Position numbers and translations under genes: made by a program. The notes beneath the pieces were generated by a model, which was not told where the DNA came from, made no database searches, and saw nothing but the letters and a program-made list of their open reading frames with translations. This document shows, piece after piece, positions 15,510 to 22,849 of a stretch of DNA of 35,933 nucleotides. The stretch covers positions 1 to 35,933 of the forward strand of contig CAUZFB010000023.1 in NCBI GenBank assembly GCA_963579135.1, read 5' to 3'. This DNA is from CALGTL01 sp963579135 (lineage in GTDB: Bacteria > Chloroflexota > Dehalococcoidia > Lucifugimonadales > Australimonadaceae). The stretch's first letter is position 1; each line of letters begins with the position of its first letter.

Positions 15510-17168
15510 TTATTCCGGGATCGGGAAACCGTCGCAACGTCCGTCGGTACCACCGGTGTGGACGCCCGTGTTGTGGTCGATGTGGATGAGTTGCACGGCA
15601 CCAGGCGTCCCGACCGCAGGGTACTCCCGGATTTTGTGGCCACGCTTCTCCAGGCCGGAGACCGCGTCTTCGTCGAAGCCATCTTCCATCCGCAAGACCA
15701 TCTCCTGATCAATGCTGCGCGGGTCAGTACCGGGGAAATGGGTCCACCGCGGTGCGTCCGCCGCTTCCTGCACGTCCATACCGTGATCAATGATGTTCGA
15801 AAGCACTTGAGCGTTCCACTGCGGCTGGTTGTCGCCGCCAGGTGTGCCACCCACCATCACCAACTTGCCGTTCTGCGTCACCATGTAGTTGTGGATGGTG
15901 TTGATGGTTCGCTTGCCCGGGGCGATGACGTTCACGTGGCCCGCGTCCAGGTAGAAGCCTCTGGCCGTTCGATCGTTGAGCAAGATACCCGTATTGCCCG
16001 CCACGAACCCACAGCCGTAGTACTGAGAGAGGCTGTGGATGAACGACACTGCGTTACCTTCTGCGTCCATGACACAAAAGTAGGATGTCGACGGGTTCGG
16101 GCTGCCTGACTGCGAAAGCTCTCCCGCGGGAACGATCTCCGCCATCTTGTCCGGGTTGACCAGCTTGCGGCGTTGCTCGGCGTACCCTTTGGACAGAAGC
16201 AGATCCATGGGCACCTCAACCACTTCCGGGTCCCCTACGTACGCCAGGCGGTCGGTGAATGCCAAGCGCTTGGACTCCACCATGGTGTGAATCGTCTCAG
16301 CCGTGTTATGGCCAGTGGAAGCCAGGTCAAAGCCATCCAGCAGGCTTAGCAATTCGAGAGTGAGCACTCCCTGGCTTGGCAGCGCAGTCGCGTGGACCGT
16401 GTGGCCGTGGAATTCAACCGACGGTGCGTTTTGGTAGACCTCAGTCTTCTGTCCTGCGAGATCCGCCTCGTTGAGCAGTCCTCCGCCATCGGCCATGCCG
16501 GCGGCGATCTCTTTCCCCAATTCGCCCCGGTAGAATTCCTCGGCGCCGCCAGCGGCAACCTTCCGCATACTGCGGGCCAAATCCTTCTGCACGAGGATGT
16601 CGCCCTCTTTGTACGGAGAGCCATCCTCTTTCACAAAAACGCGTGCACTGGTGGGATACTTCTTCAGCTTGTCCACGTGGGTCGTGAAGTAGTTGCCAAT
16701 CCGCCGCGGTAGGGGGAAGCCTTCTTCAGCCAGCTCGATAGCGGGTGCCATCAGATCTGCCAGAGGCATGGTCCCGAAGCGGTTCGTCATCGTCTCCCAC
16801 GCGTCGACCTCACCCGGAACCGACGGGCACAACGGACCGTCCGACGGCATTTTCTCGTAGCCACGCTCCACGAAGTACTCACGGGATGCACCCATCGGCG
16901 CGCGTCCACCACCAGAGACACCGTGGATCTGATCCGACTTAGCATCGTAGACTAATGCGAATACCTCACCACCCATGCCACACATCGGGGGCAGCGTCAC
17001 CGCCTCAGCCGCGGCGACAGCGATGGCCGCATCGACCGCATTCCCACCCTCACGCAATATGCGTGCGCCGATCGCACCCGCCAACGGTGACGATGAGCAA
17101 ACGATACCTTTTTTGGTCCTAACCGAGACACGCCCGACCGCCGTCGTTCGATTCTTTGCAGCAACCAT
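15510..17168 (-). CDS. Gamma-glutamyltransferase family Ntn-hydrolase
   Basis: The product is 552 residues. ATG 17168 was chosen over the upstream start because GGAGGT (17178-17183) precedes it by nine bases. The precursor has the family layout: an N-terminal large-subunit part (GIVCSSSPLAGAIGARILREGGNAVDAAIA), then the nucleophile Thr361 at the new N-terminus of the small subunit (STSYFCVMDAEGNAVSFIHSL), and a C-terminal glycine-rich VGGTPGGDNQPQ. Autocleavage would occur just before Thr361. These enzymes hydrolyse or transfer gamma-glutamyl groups, typically from glutathione; relatives cleave cephalosporins or gamma-glutamyl amides. No signal peptide is visible, unlike most periplasmic family members, so a cytosolic role on a gamma-glutamyl intermediate is possible. 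It is first in an operon with the decarboxylase-like gene and divergent from bicupin copy 2. Confidence 0.88.
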   Translation of the reverse strand: MVAAKNRTTAVGRVSVRTKKGIVCSSSPLAGAIGARILREGGNAVDAAIAVAAAEAVTLPPMCGMGGEVFALVYDAKSDQIHGVSGGGRAPMGASREYFVERGYEKMPSDGPLCPSVPGEVDAWETMTNRFGTMPLADLMAPAIELAEEGFPLPRRIGNYFTTHVDKLKKYPTSARVFVKEDGSPYKEGDILVQKDLARSMRKVAAGGAEEFYRGELGKEIAAGMADGGGLLNEADLAGQKTEVYQNAPSVEFHGHTVHATALPSQGVLTLELLSLLDGFDLASTGHNTAETIHTMVESKRLAFTDRLAYVGDPEVVEVPMDLLLSKGYAEQRRKLVNPDKMAEIVPAGELSQSGSPNPSTSYFCVMDAEGNAVSFIHSLSQYYGCGFVAGNTGILLNDRTARGFYLDAGHVNVIAPGKRTINTIHNYMVTQNGKLVMVGGTPGGDNQPQWNAQVLSNIIDHGMDVQEAADAPRWTHFPGTDPRSIDQEMVLRMEDGFDEDAVSGLEKRGHKIREYPAVGTPGAVQLIHIDHNTGVHTGGTDGRCDGFPIPE

Positions 17169-17406
17169 GGGAGCAACACCTCCGCTTGATAGCGTGATGA
17201 TAGGCGCCACGAGCGTTCGCCTCAACACCGGGTACCGTCATGGGCGCAGTGGCGAAGTGAGGCGATCGGCGCTCCGAGGCAGCAAGCGTTGGTTAGAACT
17301 TAGAACGAGGAAAGAGTTTCATGAGCTCGCATGCACGCGAGAGCGCGGTCTGCTACGCTTCGGGACGTGCGTCCGCGCACTCCAGTTCCTATCACAGGAG
17401 ACACAC
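17169..17406. promoter_or_regulatory. Divergent intergenic region, gamma-glutamyltransferase / bicupin copy 2
   Basis: This stretch of 238 bases holds start signals for two diverging operons. AGGAG at 17396-17400 serves the bicupin and GGAGGT at 17178-17183 serves the transferase on the minus strand. A small inverted repeat, CTCGC (17326-17330) and GCGAG (17337-17341), might be an operator. No strong sigma70 boxes are visible. Confidence 0.35.
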
Positions 17407-18504
17407 ATGGCCAGTGAATTCACGTACGACGCGTGGATGGAAGCACAAGGCATCCCTATCCACCGTGGTTATTACGTCGAGGACCTTCGTACGGTCGAAG
17501 TCGGCCCATGGTCGCAGCGTGGTTGCGATGCGGCCTTCATCCAGCTCGCAGGGATGCCCGGCGTCGTCGAGTCACGCGTACAGGAGATCCCACCTGGCGG
17601 CACTCTTCCACCGTTCAAATCCTCCATTGACGAGATTTGCTACGTCCTCATGGGCCAGGGCTCGACCACGGTCTGGAGCAATAAGAGCGACAAGCGACAC
17701 AGTTTCGAATGGTCCCCTCGCAGCATGTTCCTGCTGCCGCGCAACACCTGGCATCAACTCAGCAACATGCAGGGAGACCACACGGTCCGACTGCTACATT
17801 ACAACTATGCTCCGATGGCCATGTCTGCGGTAGGCAATCCCGAGTTTTTCTTCAACAACGACTATGAAGAACAACTCCCCACGGCTGACGACTTGTTTGG
17901 AGAAGCCCAGGCCACCATTCAGGAGCACATCGCCGAAGGCGAGGCGGGCCGCACGCTGTGGCAGGGCAATTTCTTCCCGGACATGGGCGTCTGGGACAAG
18001 CTCATGCACCGCCCTGGTCGTGGTTCGCTCAATCGGTCCGTGTACATGATGACTCCAGGCACCGAACTCACCATGCACATGTCAGTGTTCGGCGCTGGCA
18101 CCTACAAGAAGGGCCATCGCCACGGTCCAGGGCGAGTCATCGTGATCCCCGGCGGCGAGGGCTACTCCATCATGTGGGCCAACGAGGATTCCGAGCGCAT
18201 TGTTATTCCCTGGCACGAAGCGAGTATGTTCGTGCCGCCCGACCGCTGGTTCCACCAGCACTTCAATGTCGGTGAGGTGCCGGGGCGCTACCTGGCACTC
18301 CACCCACCGCACCAGTTCGTTGGAATGGGTGAGTCTATCGAGGACCTCGCCCGTGACCAGATCGAGTATCCAGCCGAAGCACCTTGGATCCGCGAGAAGT
18401 TCGAGAACGAACTCGCTCAGCGTGGGCTCAAGAGCGCGATGCCCAACGATGCGTACAAAGACCCCGACTACACCTGGGACTACCAAGGCGTAGCCGACAA
18501 CTAG
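17407..18504 (+). CDS. Bicupin protein, EutA-linked (copy 2)
   Basis: The product is 365 residues, the same length as copy 1. The frame is open further upstream to 16975, but that would overlap gamma-glutamyltransferase, and AGGAG at 17396-17400 fixes the start. The two copies match along their whole length: FTYDxWMExQGIPxHRGYYxEDLRTVE at the N-terminus, GNFFPDM in the middle, and KKGHRHGPGRVIVIPGG in the C-terminal barrel. Metal ligands would be H237 and H239 with H283 or H285. In the N-terminal barrel DEICYVLMGQG is kept and H116 replaces the Cys of copy 1, but there is again no HxH pair. It lies 13 bases upstream of eutA copy 2, so the pair is surely co-transcribed. Function unknown; see copy 1. 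Confidence 0.82.
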   Translation: MASEFTYDAWMEAQGIPIHRGYYVEDLRTVEVGPWSQRGCDAAFIQLAGMPGVVESRVQEIPPGGTLPPFKSSIDEICYVLMGQGSTTVWSNKSDKRHSFEWSPRSMFLLPRNTWHQLSNMQGDHTVRLLHYNYAPMAMSAVGNPEFFFNNDYEEQLPTADDLFGEAQATIQEHIAEGEAGRTLWQGNFFPDMGVWDKLMHRPGRGSLNRSVYMMTPGTELTMHMSVFGAGTYKKGHRHGPGRVIVIPGGEGYSIMWANEDSERIVIPWHEASMFVPPDRWFHQHFNVGEVPGRYLALHPPHQFVGMGESIEDLARDQIEYPAEAPWIREKFENELAQRGLKSAMPNDAYKDPDYTWDYQGVADN

Positions 18505-18517
18505 GAAGTTTGTCTCA

Positions 18518-20080
18518 ATGCACGACGATCCATTCGCACACGCGCACGACCCCGACGAGATTCGGATGGCCTCCATCGCGGAGGGCAACAACCCGAATCA
18601 CGACTTCTACCACTACGAGAACATCGAGCTCAAGACGGTGGGGATTGACATCGGCTCCTCCACGTCCCACCTGATGTTCTCGCGGATCCACCTGCAGCGC
18701 GCCGGTGAGCTCCACTCCAGCAGGTACGTGGTAGTTGAGCGCGAAACGCTCTACCGATCGCCGATTCTGCTAACGCCGTACACTGCCGACTACGCGATCA
18801 ACACCGACAGCCTCCAACGGTTCCTCACAGAGTCCTACGCTGAGGCTGGCTTCACGCCGGAAGATGTCGATAGCGGAGCGATCATCCTGACCGGCGAGGC
18901 CGTCAAGCGCACCAACGCGCACGCCATCGCGGACCTGTTCGCGGACACGGCAGGCAAGTTCGTGTGCGCATCGGCCGGTCACAACCTGGAGTCCATCCTT
19001 GCCGCCAATGGGTCTGGCTCCGTGGCTGCTTCCAAGCACCCGGCGCAGACAGTGCTGAACGTGGATATCGGTGGCGGCACCACGAAGTTCGCCCTCGTTA
19101 CAAATGGTCAAATCATCGAAACCGCGGCCATCAATGTTGGCGGCCGCCTCGTCGCTACCGACGCCGAAGGCAAAATAATCCGTATCGAACCTGCCGCGCG
19201 CGCTGTGGCCGATCAGCTCGGAATCGACCTTCACATTGGCTTCGTACTGAGCGATGTCGACAGGCACGCCATCGCGGACACACTCGCTGAATGCCTAATG
19301 GATGTGATTCAGCGCAAACCGCGTTCGGCGCTTACACAGAGCCTCCTGCTCACCCCAGATCTCACGTCGGAAACGCCCATCGACACTCTTGTGTTCTCAG
19401 GTGGCGTGTCCGAGTACGTGTACGAACGCGAAGAGCGTGATTTCGGTGACCTCGCCATGTTCATGGCAGGCGCGGTCCGACGGAAGATGGCGGAACACGC
19501 CATGCCCGCTCCGGTCCAGCCGGCTACAGAACGCATCCGGGCCACTGTCATCGGTGCGTCGCAGTTCACGGTGCAGCTAAGCGGTAACACTTTGTCTATC
19601 TCCGACGTTAGCCTGCTGCCCTTACGGAACATACCGGTGTTGATCTCGAAGCTCGACGACGATCGAGAAACCGAGGCCGAGGAGATCACCGAAAAAATCA
19701 AGAGCGCCTACGCCCGACAAGATCTGGTGGAGGGCGAAACCCAGGTTGCGCTGGCCTTCGATTGGGAGGGACTGCCGCGCTACTCACAACTACGCAAGAT
19801 TGCGGACGGGATCATTGCGGCGGTTCCGAATACGATCGCTTCACGCGCACCCATTCTCCTGGTATTCACGGGTGATTTTGCCAAACTGATCGGCGACACG
19901 ATGACCAAGGACATCGGGATCGCGAACCCGGTAATCTCCATCGACACGTTGTACCTGCAAGAGTTCGACTATATTGACGTCGGCGACATGATCTACCCCG
20001 CACGCGTCGTGCCAGTGGTGGTCAAGTCGTTGGTGTTTCCTGAGGTTGCAGGGGTCGGGTCGGAACTCGTCGAGCAGTAG
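18518..20080 (+). CDS. EutA-like ASKHA protein (copy 2)
   Basis: The product is 520 residues. It shares the EutA organisation of copy 1: phosphate-1 VGIDIGSSTSH (41-51), phosphate-2 VLNVDIGGGTTK (179-190), and adenosine motif VFSGGVSEYVYE. SGAIILTGEAVKRTNA (119-134) and NVGGRLVATDAEGKI are very close to enteric EutA. The N-terminal extension (MHDDPFAHAHDPDE) is again His/Asp-rich but not the same sequence as in copy 1. No ethanolamine ammonia-lyase gene is present nearby. Like copy 1 it directly follows a bicupin. It probably uses ATP to act on a partner enzyme; a cobalamin-dependent client elsewhere in the genome, or the bicupin or oxygenases as clients, are open possibilities. Confidence 0.86.
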   Translation: MHDDPFAHAHDPDEIRMASIAEGNNPNHDFYHYENIELKTVGIDIGSSTSHLMFSRIHLQRAGELHSSRYVVVERETLYRSPILLTPYTADYAINTDSLQRFLTESYAEAGFTPEDVDSGAIILTGEAVKRTNAHAIADLFADTAGKFVCASAGHNLESILAANGSGSVAASKHPAQTVLNVDIGGGTTKFALVTNGQIIETAAINVGGRLVATDAEGKIIRIEPAARAVADQLGIDLHIGFVLSDVDRHAIADTLAECLMDVIQRKPRSALTQSLLLTPDLTSETPIDTLVFSGGVSEYVYEREERDFGDLAMFMAGAVRRKMAEHAMPAPVQPATERIRATVIGASQFTVQLSGNTLSISDVSLLPLRNIPVLISKLDDDRETEAEEITEKIKSAYARQDLVEGETQVALAFDWEGLPRYSQLRKIADGIIAAVPNTIASRAPILLVFTGDFAKLIGDTMTKDIGIANPVISIDTLYLQEFDYIDVGDMIYPARVVPVVVKSLVFPEVAGVGSELVEQ

Positions 20081-20105
20081 ACCGCAGCGGCCCGCATCGC
20101 GCGGC

Positions 20106-20579
20106 CTACCCCCTGGGGCGGGCGCGGCCCACAATCTCTTGTAATCGCGCTGATGCTGCTTTAATCGGCGGCAACACGAAGAGCATGTAGAGAGACACGA
20201 ACGCGAATGTGACGAGAATGATCCCCGCGTACAGGATGCCAGTGGCCGTGCCACCACCAGGCGTCGAGCCTTTCCACGTATGAATGGGGTCCGTGTTGTC
20301 ATACCACACCAACACTTCGTCACCCATCTGGTAACGCTCGATGCAGCCCCGTCGAGGAGGTGGCTCCGCACGCTTGCAGGTGTCGTCCAGCGGCACCACA
20401 TAATCGGCCCCAGCAAACGTCGTGAATCGCACCGTATCGCCCTGCACCACCGCAACACGCTGCTCTGTGCGGTCACGCAGGGCCCCTACGTCCTCGAGCA
20501 ACGCAAGCCCAACCACTATCAGCAGCACGCCAACCGCCAAGCTGGCAAGCGATGTCCACGATTTCAGTACGTACTTCAC
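20106..20579 (-). CDS. Small two-helix membrane protein, DUF3592-like
   Basis: The product is 157 residues, starting at GTG 20579 behind GAGGT. It has one hydrophobic helix near residues 10-28, a polar outer domain (about 30-110) with two cysteines (C68 and C79) that could form a disulfide, and a second helix near 113-137. The outer part reads YQMGDEVLVWYDNTDPIHTWKG, which resembles the DUF3592 pattern of a small beta domain between two helices. Function unknown. It is convergent with eutA copy 2 (25-base gap) and lies downstream of the TTT transporter operon, but the hairpin at 20629-20661 separates it from tctA. No link to the catabolic genes is evident. Confidence 0.65.
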   Translation of the reverse strand: MKYVLKSWTSLASLAVGVLLIVVGLALLEDVGALRDRTEQRVAVVQGDTVRFTTFAGADYVVPLDDTCKRAEPPPRRGCIERYQMGDEVLVWYDNTDPIHTWKGSTPGGGTATGILYAGIILVTFAFVSLYMLFVLPPIKAASARLQEIVGRARPRG

Positions 20580-20628
20580 CCGACCTCGATGCCCATCTAC
20601 ACAATCATCCTATCGGCCCCTGCATAAA

Positions 20629-20661
20629 GAAGAGGGCCTCGGCTTCGCCGAGGCCCTCTTC
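20629..20661 (-). terminator. Rho-independent terminator of the TTT transporter operon
   Basis: A perfect 15-bp stem, GAAGAGGGCCTCGGC (20629-20643) and its complement at 20647-20661, has a 3-base loop. On the minus strand it is followed by TTTATGC. It lies 29 bases past the stop codon of the TctA-TctB gene. Confidence 0.85.
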
Positions 20662-20690
20662 ACACTACACGTTATGCATCACTGCCTGGT

Positions 20691-22766
20691 CTAGTCAGCA
20701 AACATGTCCAGCAGGAACGGGTCAGGCCACAGCACCGCCAAGAACCCATCACTGCCAAATATTCCTCCGAAGAAGAAGTAGATCAGCAGCGCAATCACAA
20801 CTCCGGCAACGGCGCCACCTATGTACCCCGTCCGGTTCTGCATCATTACCGGTGGCCCCGCTAGCGCAATCACGATCGCTGCCCACTGCAGACCAACAAG
20901 CCCCGTCACCAGCAACATCAGCGCCAACAGGGCCAGGAACATCGCGCCAGCAGCCCGCGCGCCCTCCATGCCAGCGCTACGGATACCGATATCCATGATC
21001 TCGCCCGTCTTACTACCAAAGCCCTCGCGGAGGAACGTCACCGTCGCCAGCGTGAACGCGATCAATGAGAGACCCATCGGGAACCAACGCCCAAAGAACG
21101 AGTACGAGCTCGACTCCCAGATGGCGTATCCCATCATCACTATCATCGCCCCACTGAACAGCTGCGATTCAGTGAAACGCCATGTCAATCGCTGTATACG
21201 GCCTCCCAAGCCTCCTGGCGCGTCAGGCGCTCCACCCGCGGGTGGGACCGGCGCGGACGCGGGATCGTCCTTGGTTACACCAGGAACATTATCGCCAGAG
21301 AAGTCCATGAACTTCGTGAACAGGAACGCCGTCACTATCGCCATCACAAACAAGAACAAGAACAGCGGTCGCGTGAACGTACCTACCCAGTCGTAACGGC
21401 CAACCGAGTTAATCACGTTGTTCTCGATGATCGGACCAAGGATGAAACCAATCAGCAGCGGTGGCCGCGGCCATTTGTAACGCTTCATCAGCAGCCCAAG
21501 AACCGCTCCAGTCAGCACAATCGTCAACGCACTGTTATCACCCGTTTGCTGGAACGCCGCCAAAAACGAGATAGGGATGATTAGGAAGCCAAGGACTGGA
21601 TATGGGATTTTCGTCAGCATCGCCATCTGGCGCGTGAACCCAAGTCCCAACATCGTCACCGCTAGGTTCCCCAACCCCAGGCTCAGCACGATCATAATCG
21701 TGATGTCCGCATGCTCCTCAAGCATCCGAGGACCGGGGGCGATCCCGTACGCGAGCATACCCAACATGACGAATGCCCACGCACGCCCACCAGGGATGCC
21801 CAGCGCGAGCGTGGGAATGGCCTGGCCACCCTCCTTCGCATTCTGCGCCGCCTCCGCGAACAGGACACCTTCCAACGAGCCGTGACCAAACTGGCTCTTG
21901 TCCTTGGTGAGCGCAATACCCAGCGCATAAGACATCCAGTCAATCACACCACTGCCAATACCTGGGATCGCTCCAAAGAACACGCCAAACAGCGACTGCC
22001 TTATCGTCATCGGCCAGCGCGACATACCATAACGCGCCCCACGGAAGATCTCGCTGTACGCAATATTCGCTTCACGTGGCGCCAACGGCTTACGCGTCAT
22101 CGTCAAATCAATGATCTCCGGCAGCGCGAACACCCCAATCGTCGTTGCTATCAGCGGCAGCCCATTCCACAACCAGTCCTGATCAAACATGTACCGGAAG
22201 TCCAACGTCACTCCCGCCGGTCCCACTGTGCTCAACAGCAGACCCAAGCAGGCCGCGAACACACCCTTCACCATAGCCCCGCCGCTCAGCGCGGCTACCA
22301 TGGCCACACCAAACATCGCCATCGCCGCGATCTCCGCAAACCCAAACGCAAGCACCACCGGCTTAATCATCGGAATCAGGACCGCCATCATCACCGCGCC
22401 GACGATACCACCAAGCGCCGATACGGCATAGACCGCGCCCAGCGTATGCGCCGCGTATCCCTTCTGCGCAAGCTGGTTCCCCTCAAGAAACGTCACCTGC
22501 GTCGCACCACCGGGCATCCCCAACAGAATCGCAGGGATCGAATCCAGAGTGTTGTCGATGCCTGTCAGCGTCGCCAGCATCGCGATGCCAATCACCGGGT
22601 CATCCACCGAAATGATGATGAACGGAATCGTCAGTGCCATCACCAACGTCGCGGAGATCCCCGGTAGCAGGGCAATCGGTACCGTGATGAATACCGCAAA
22701 AAAGAACCCGCCCCAATACCCCATATTCCCGAGATACGAAAGGCCATCCGCGAAATCAGCAAGCAT
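20691..22766 (-). CDS. tctA: TTT family transporter, TctA large membrane subunit fused to TctB-like subunit
   Basis: The product is 691 residues, well above the roughly 500 of a stand-alone TctA. Residues 1-485 are TctA, the main translocation subunit of tripartite tricarboxylate transporters: ILLGMPGGATQVTFLEGNQLAQKGYAA (80-106) and IPTLALGIPGG (317-327) are the two internally repeated PG motifs. A soluble linker rich in Pro, Ala and Gly (about 500-522) leads to a C-terminal membrane domain (530-691) with about four helices, starting LTWRFTESQLFSGAMIVMMGYAIWE and containing GRWFPMGLSLIA, as expected for TctB. No separate tctB exists, so the fusion completes the transporter. It lies 83 bases downstream of tctC. 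Likely substrates are di- or tricarboxylates or aromatic acids taken up with a cation gradient. Confidence 0.88.
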   Translation of the reverse strand: MLADFADGLSYLGNMGYWGGFFFAVFITVPIALLPGISATLVMALTIPFIIISVDDPVIGIAMLATLTGIDNTLDSIPAILLGMPGGATQVTFLEGNQLAQKGYAAHTLGAVYAVSALGGIVGAVMMAVLIPMIKPVVLAFGFAEIAAMAMFGVAMVAALSGGAMVKGVFAACLGLLLSTVGPAGVTLDFRYMFDQDWLWNGLPLIATTIGVFALPEIIDLTMTRKPLAPREANIAYSEIFRGARYGMSRWPMTIRQSLFGVFFGAIPGIGSGVIDWMSYALGIALTKDKSQFGHGSLEGVLFAEAAQNAKEGGQAIPTLALGIPGGRAWAFVMLGMLAYGIAPGPRMLEEHADITIMIVLSLGLGNLAVTMLGLGFTRQMAMLTKIPYPVLGFLIIPISFLAAFQQTGDNSALTIVLTGAVLGLLMKRYKWPRPPLLIGFILGPIIENNVINSVGRYDWVGTFTRPLFLFLFVMAIVTAFLFTKFMDFSGDNVPGVTKDDPASAPVPPAGGAPDAPGGLGGRIQRLTWRFTESQLFSGAMIVMMGYAIWESSSYSFFGRWFPMGLSLIAFTLATVTFLREGFGSKTGEIMDIGIRSAGMEGARAAGAMFLALLALMLLVTGLVGLQWAAIVIALAGPPVMMQNRTGYIGGAVAGVVIALLIYFFFGGIFGSDGFLAVLWPDPFLLDMFAD

Positions 22767-22797
22767 CTCTCACCCTATTCCCTCTGGCGCAATTAGA

Positions 22798-22831
22798 GCG
22801 GAAGGGGAATGGCTCGCCATTCCCCTTCCGC
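22798..22831 (-). promoter_or_regulatory. Intercistronic stem-loop between tctC and tctA
   Basis: A perfect 16-bp inverted repeat, GCGGAAGGGGAATGGC (22798-22813) and its complement (22816-22831), lies between the two genes. On the minus strand it is not followed by a strong T run (TCTAATTGCG). It is therefore more likely an mRNA-stabilising or attenuating hairpin that keeps the binding protein more abundant than the membrane subunit, as is common in binding-protein operons. Confidence 0.7.
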
Positions 22832-22849
22832 CCACTACTCAACTCAAGC

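Noticed and set aside
15473..15850. N-terminal extension of the decarboxylase-like protein
   Set aside because: It overlaps the end of gamma-glutamyltransferase in another frame; the start at 15472 has a ribosome-binding site.
16975..17406. N-terminal extension of bicupin copy 2
   Set aside because: It overlaps gamma-glutamyltransferase on the other strand, has no family similarity, and a good ribosome-binding site precedes ATG 17407; copy 1 has the same 365-residue length.
8488..20080. Canonical ethanolamine utilisation (eut) operon
   Set aside because: Only EutA-like genes are present; there is no eutB, eutC, shell protein, ethanolamine permease or aldehyde dehydrogenase.
21711..22667. 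Plus-strand open frame opposite tctA
   Set aside because: It is extremely rich in Arg and His, has no recognisable domain, and lies entirely on the opposite strand of a clear transporter gene.
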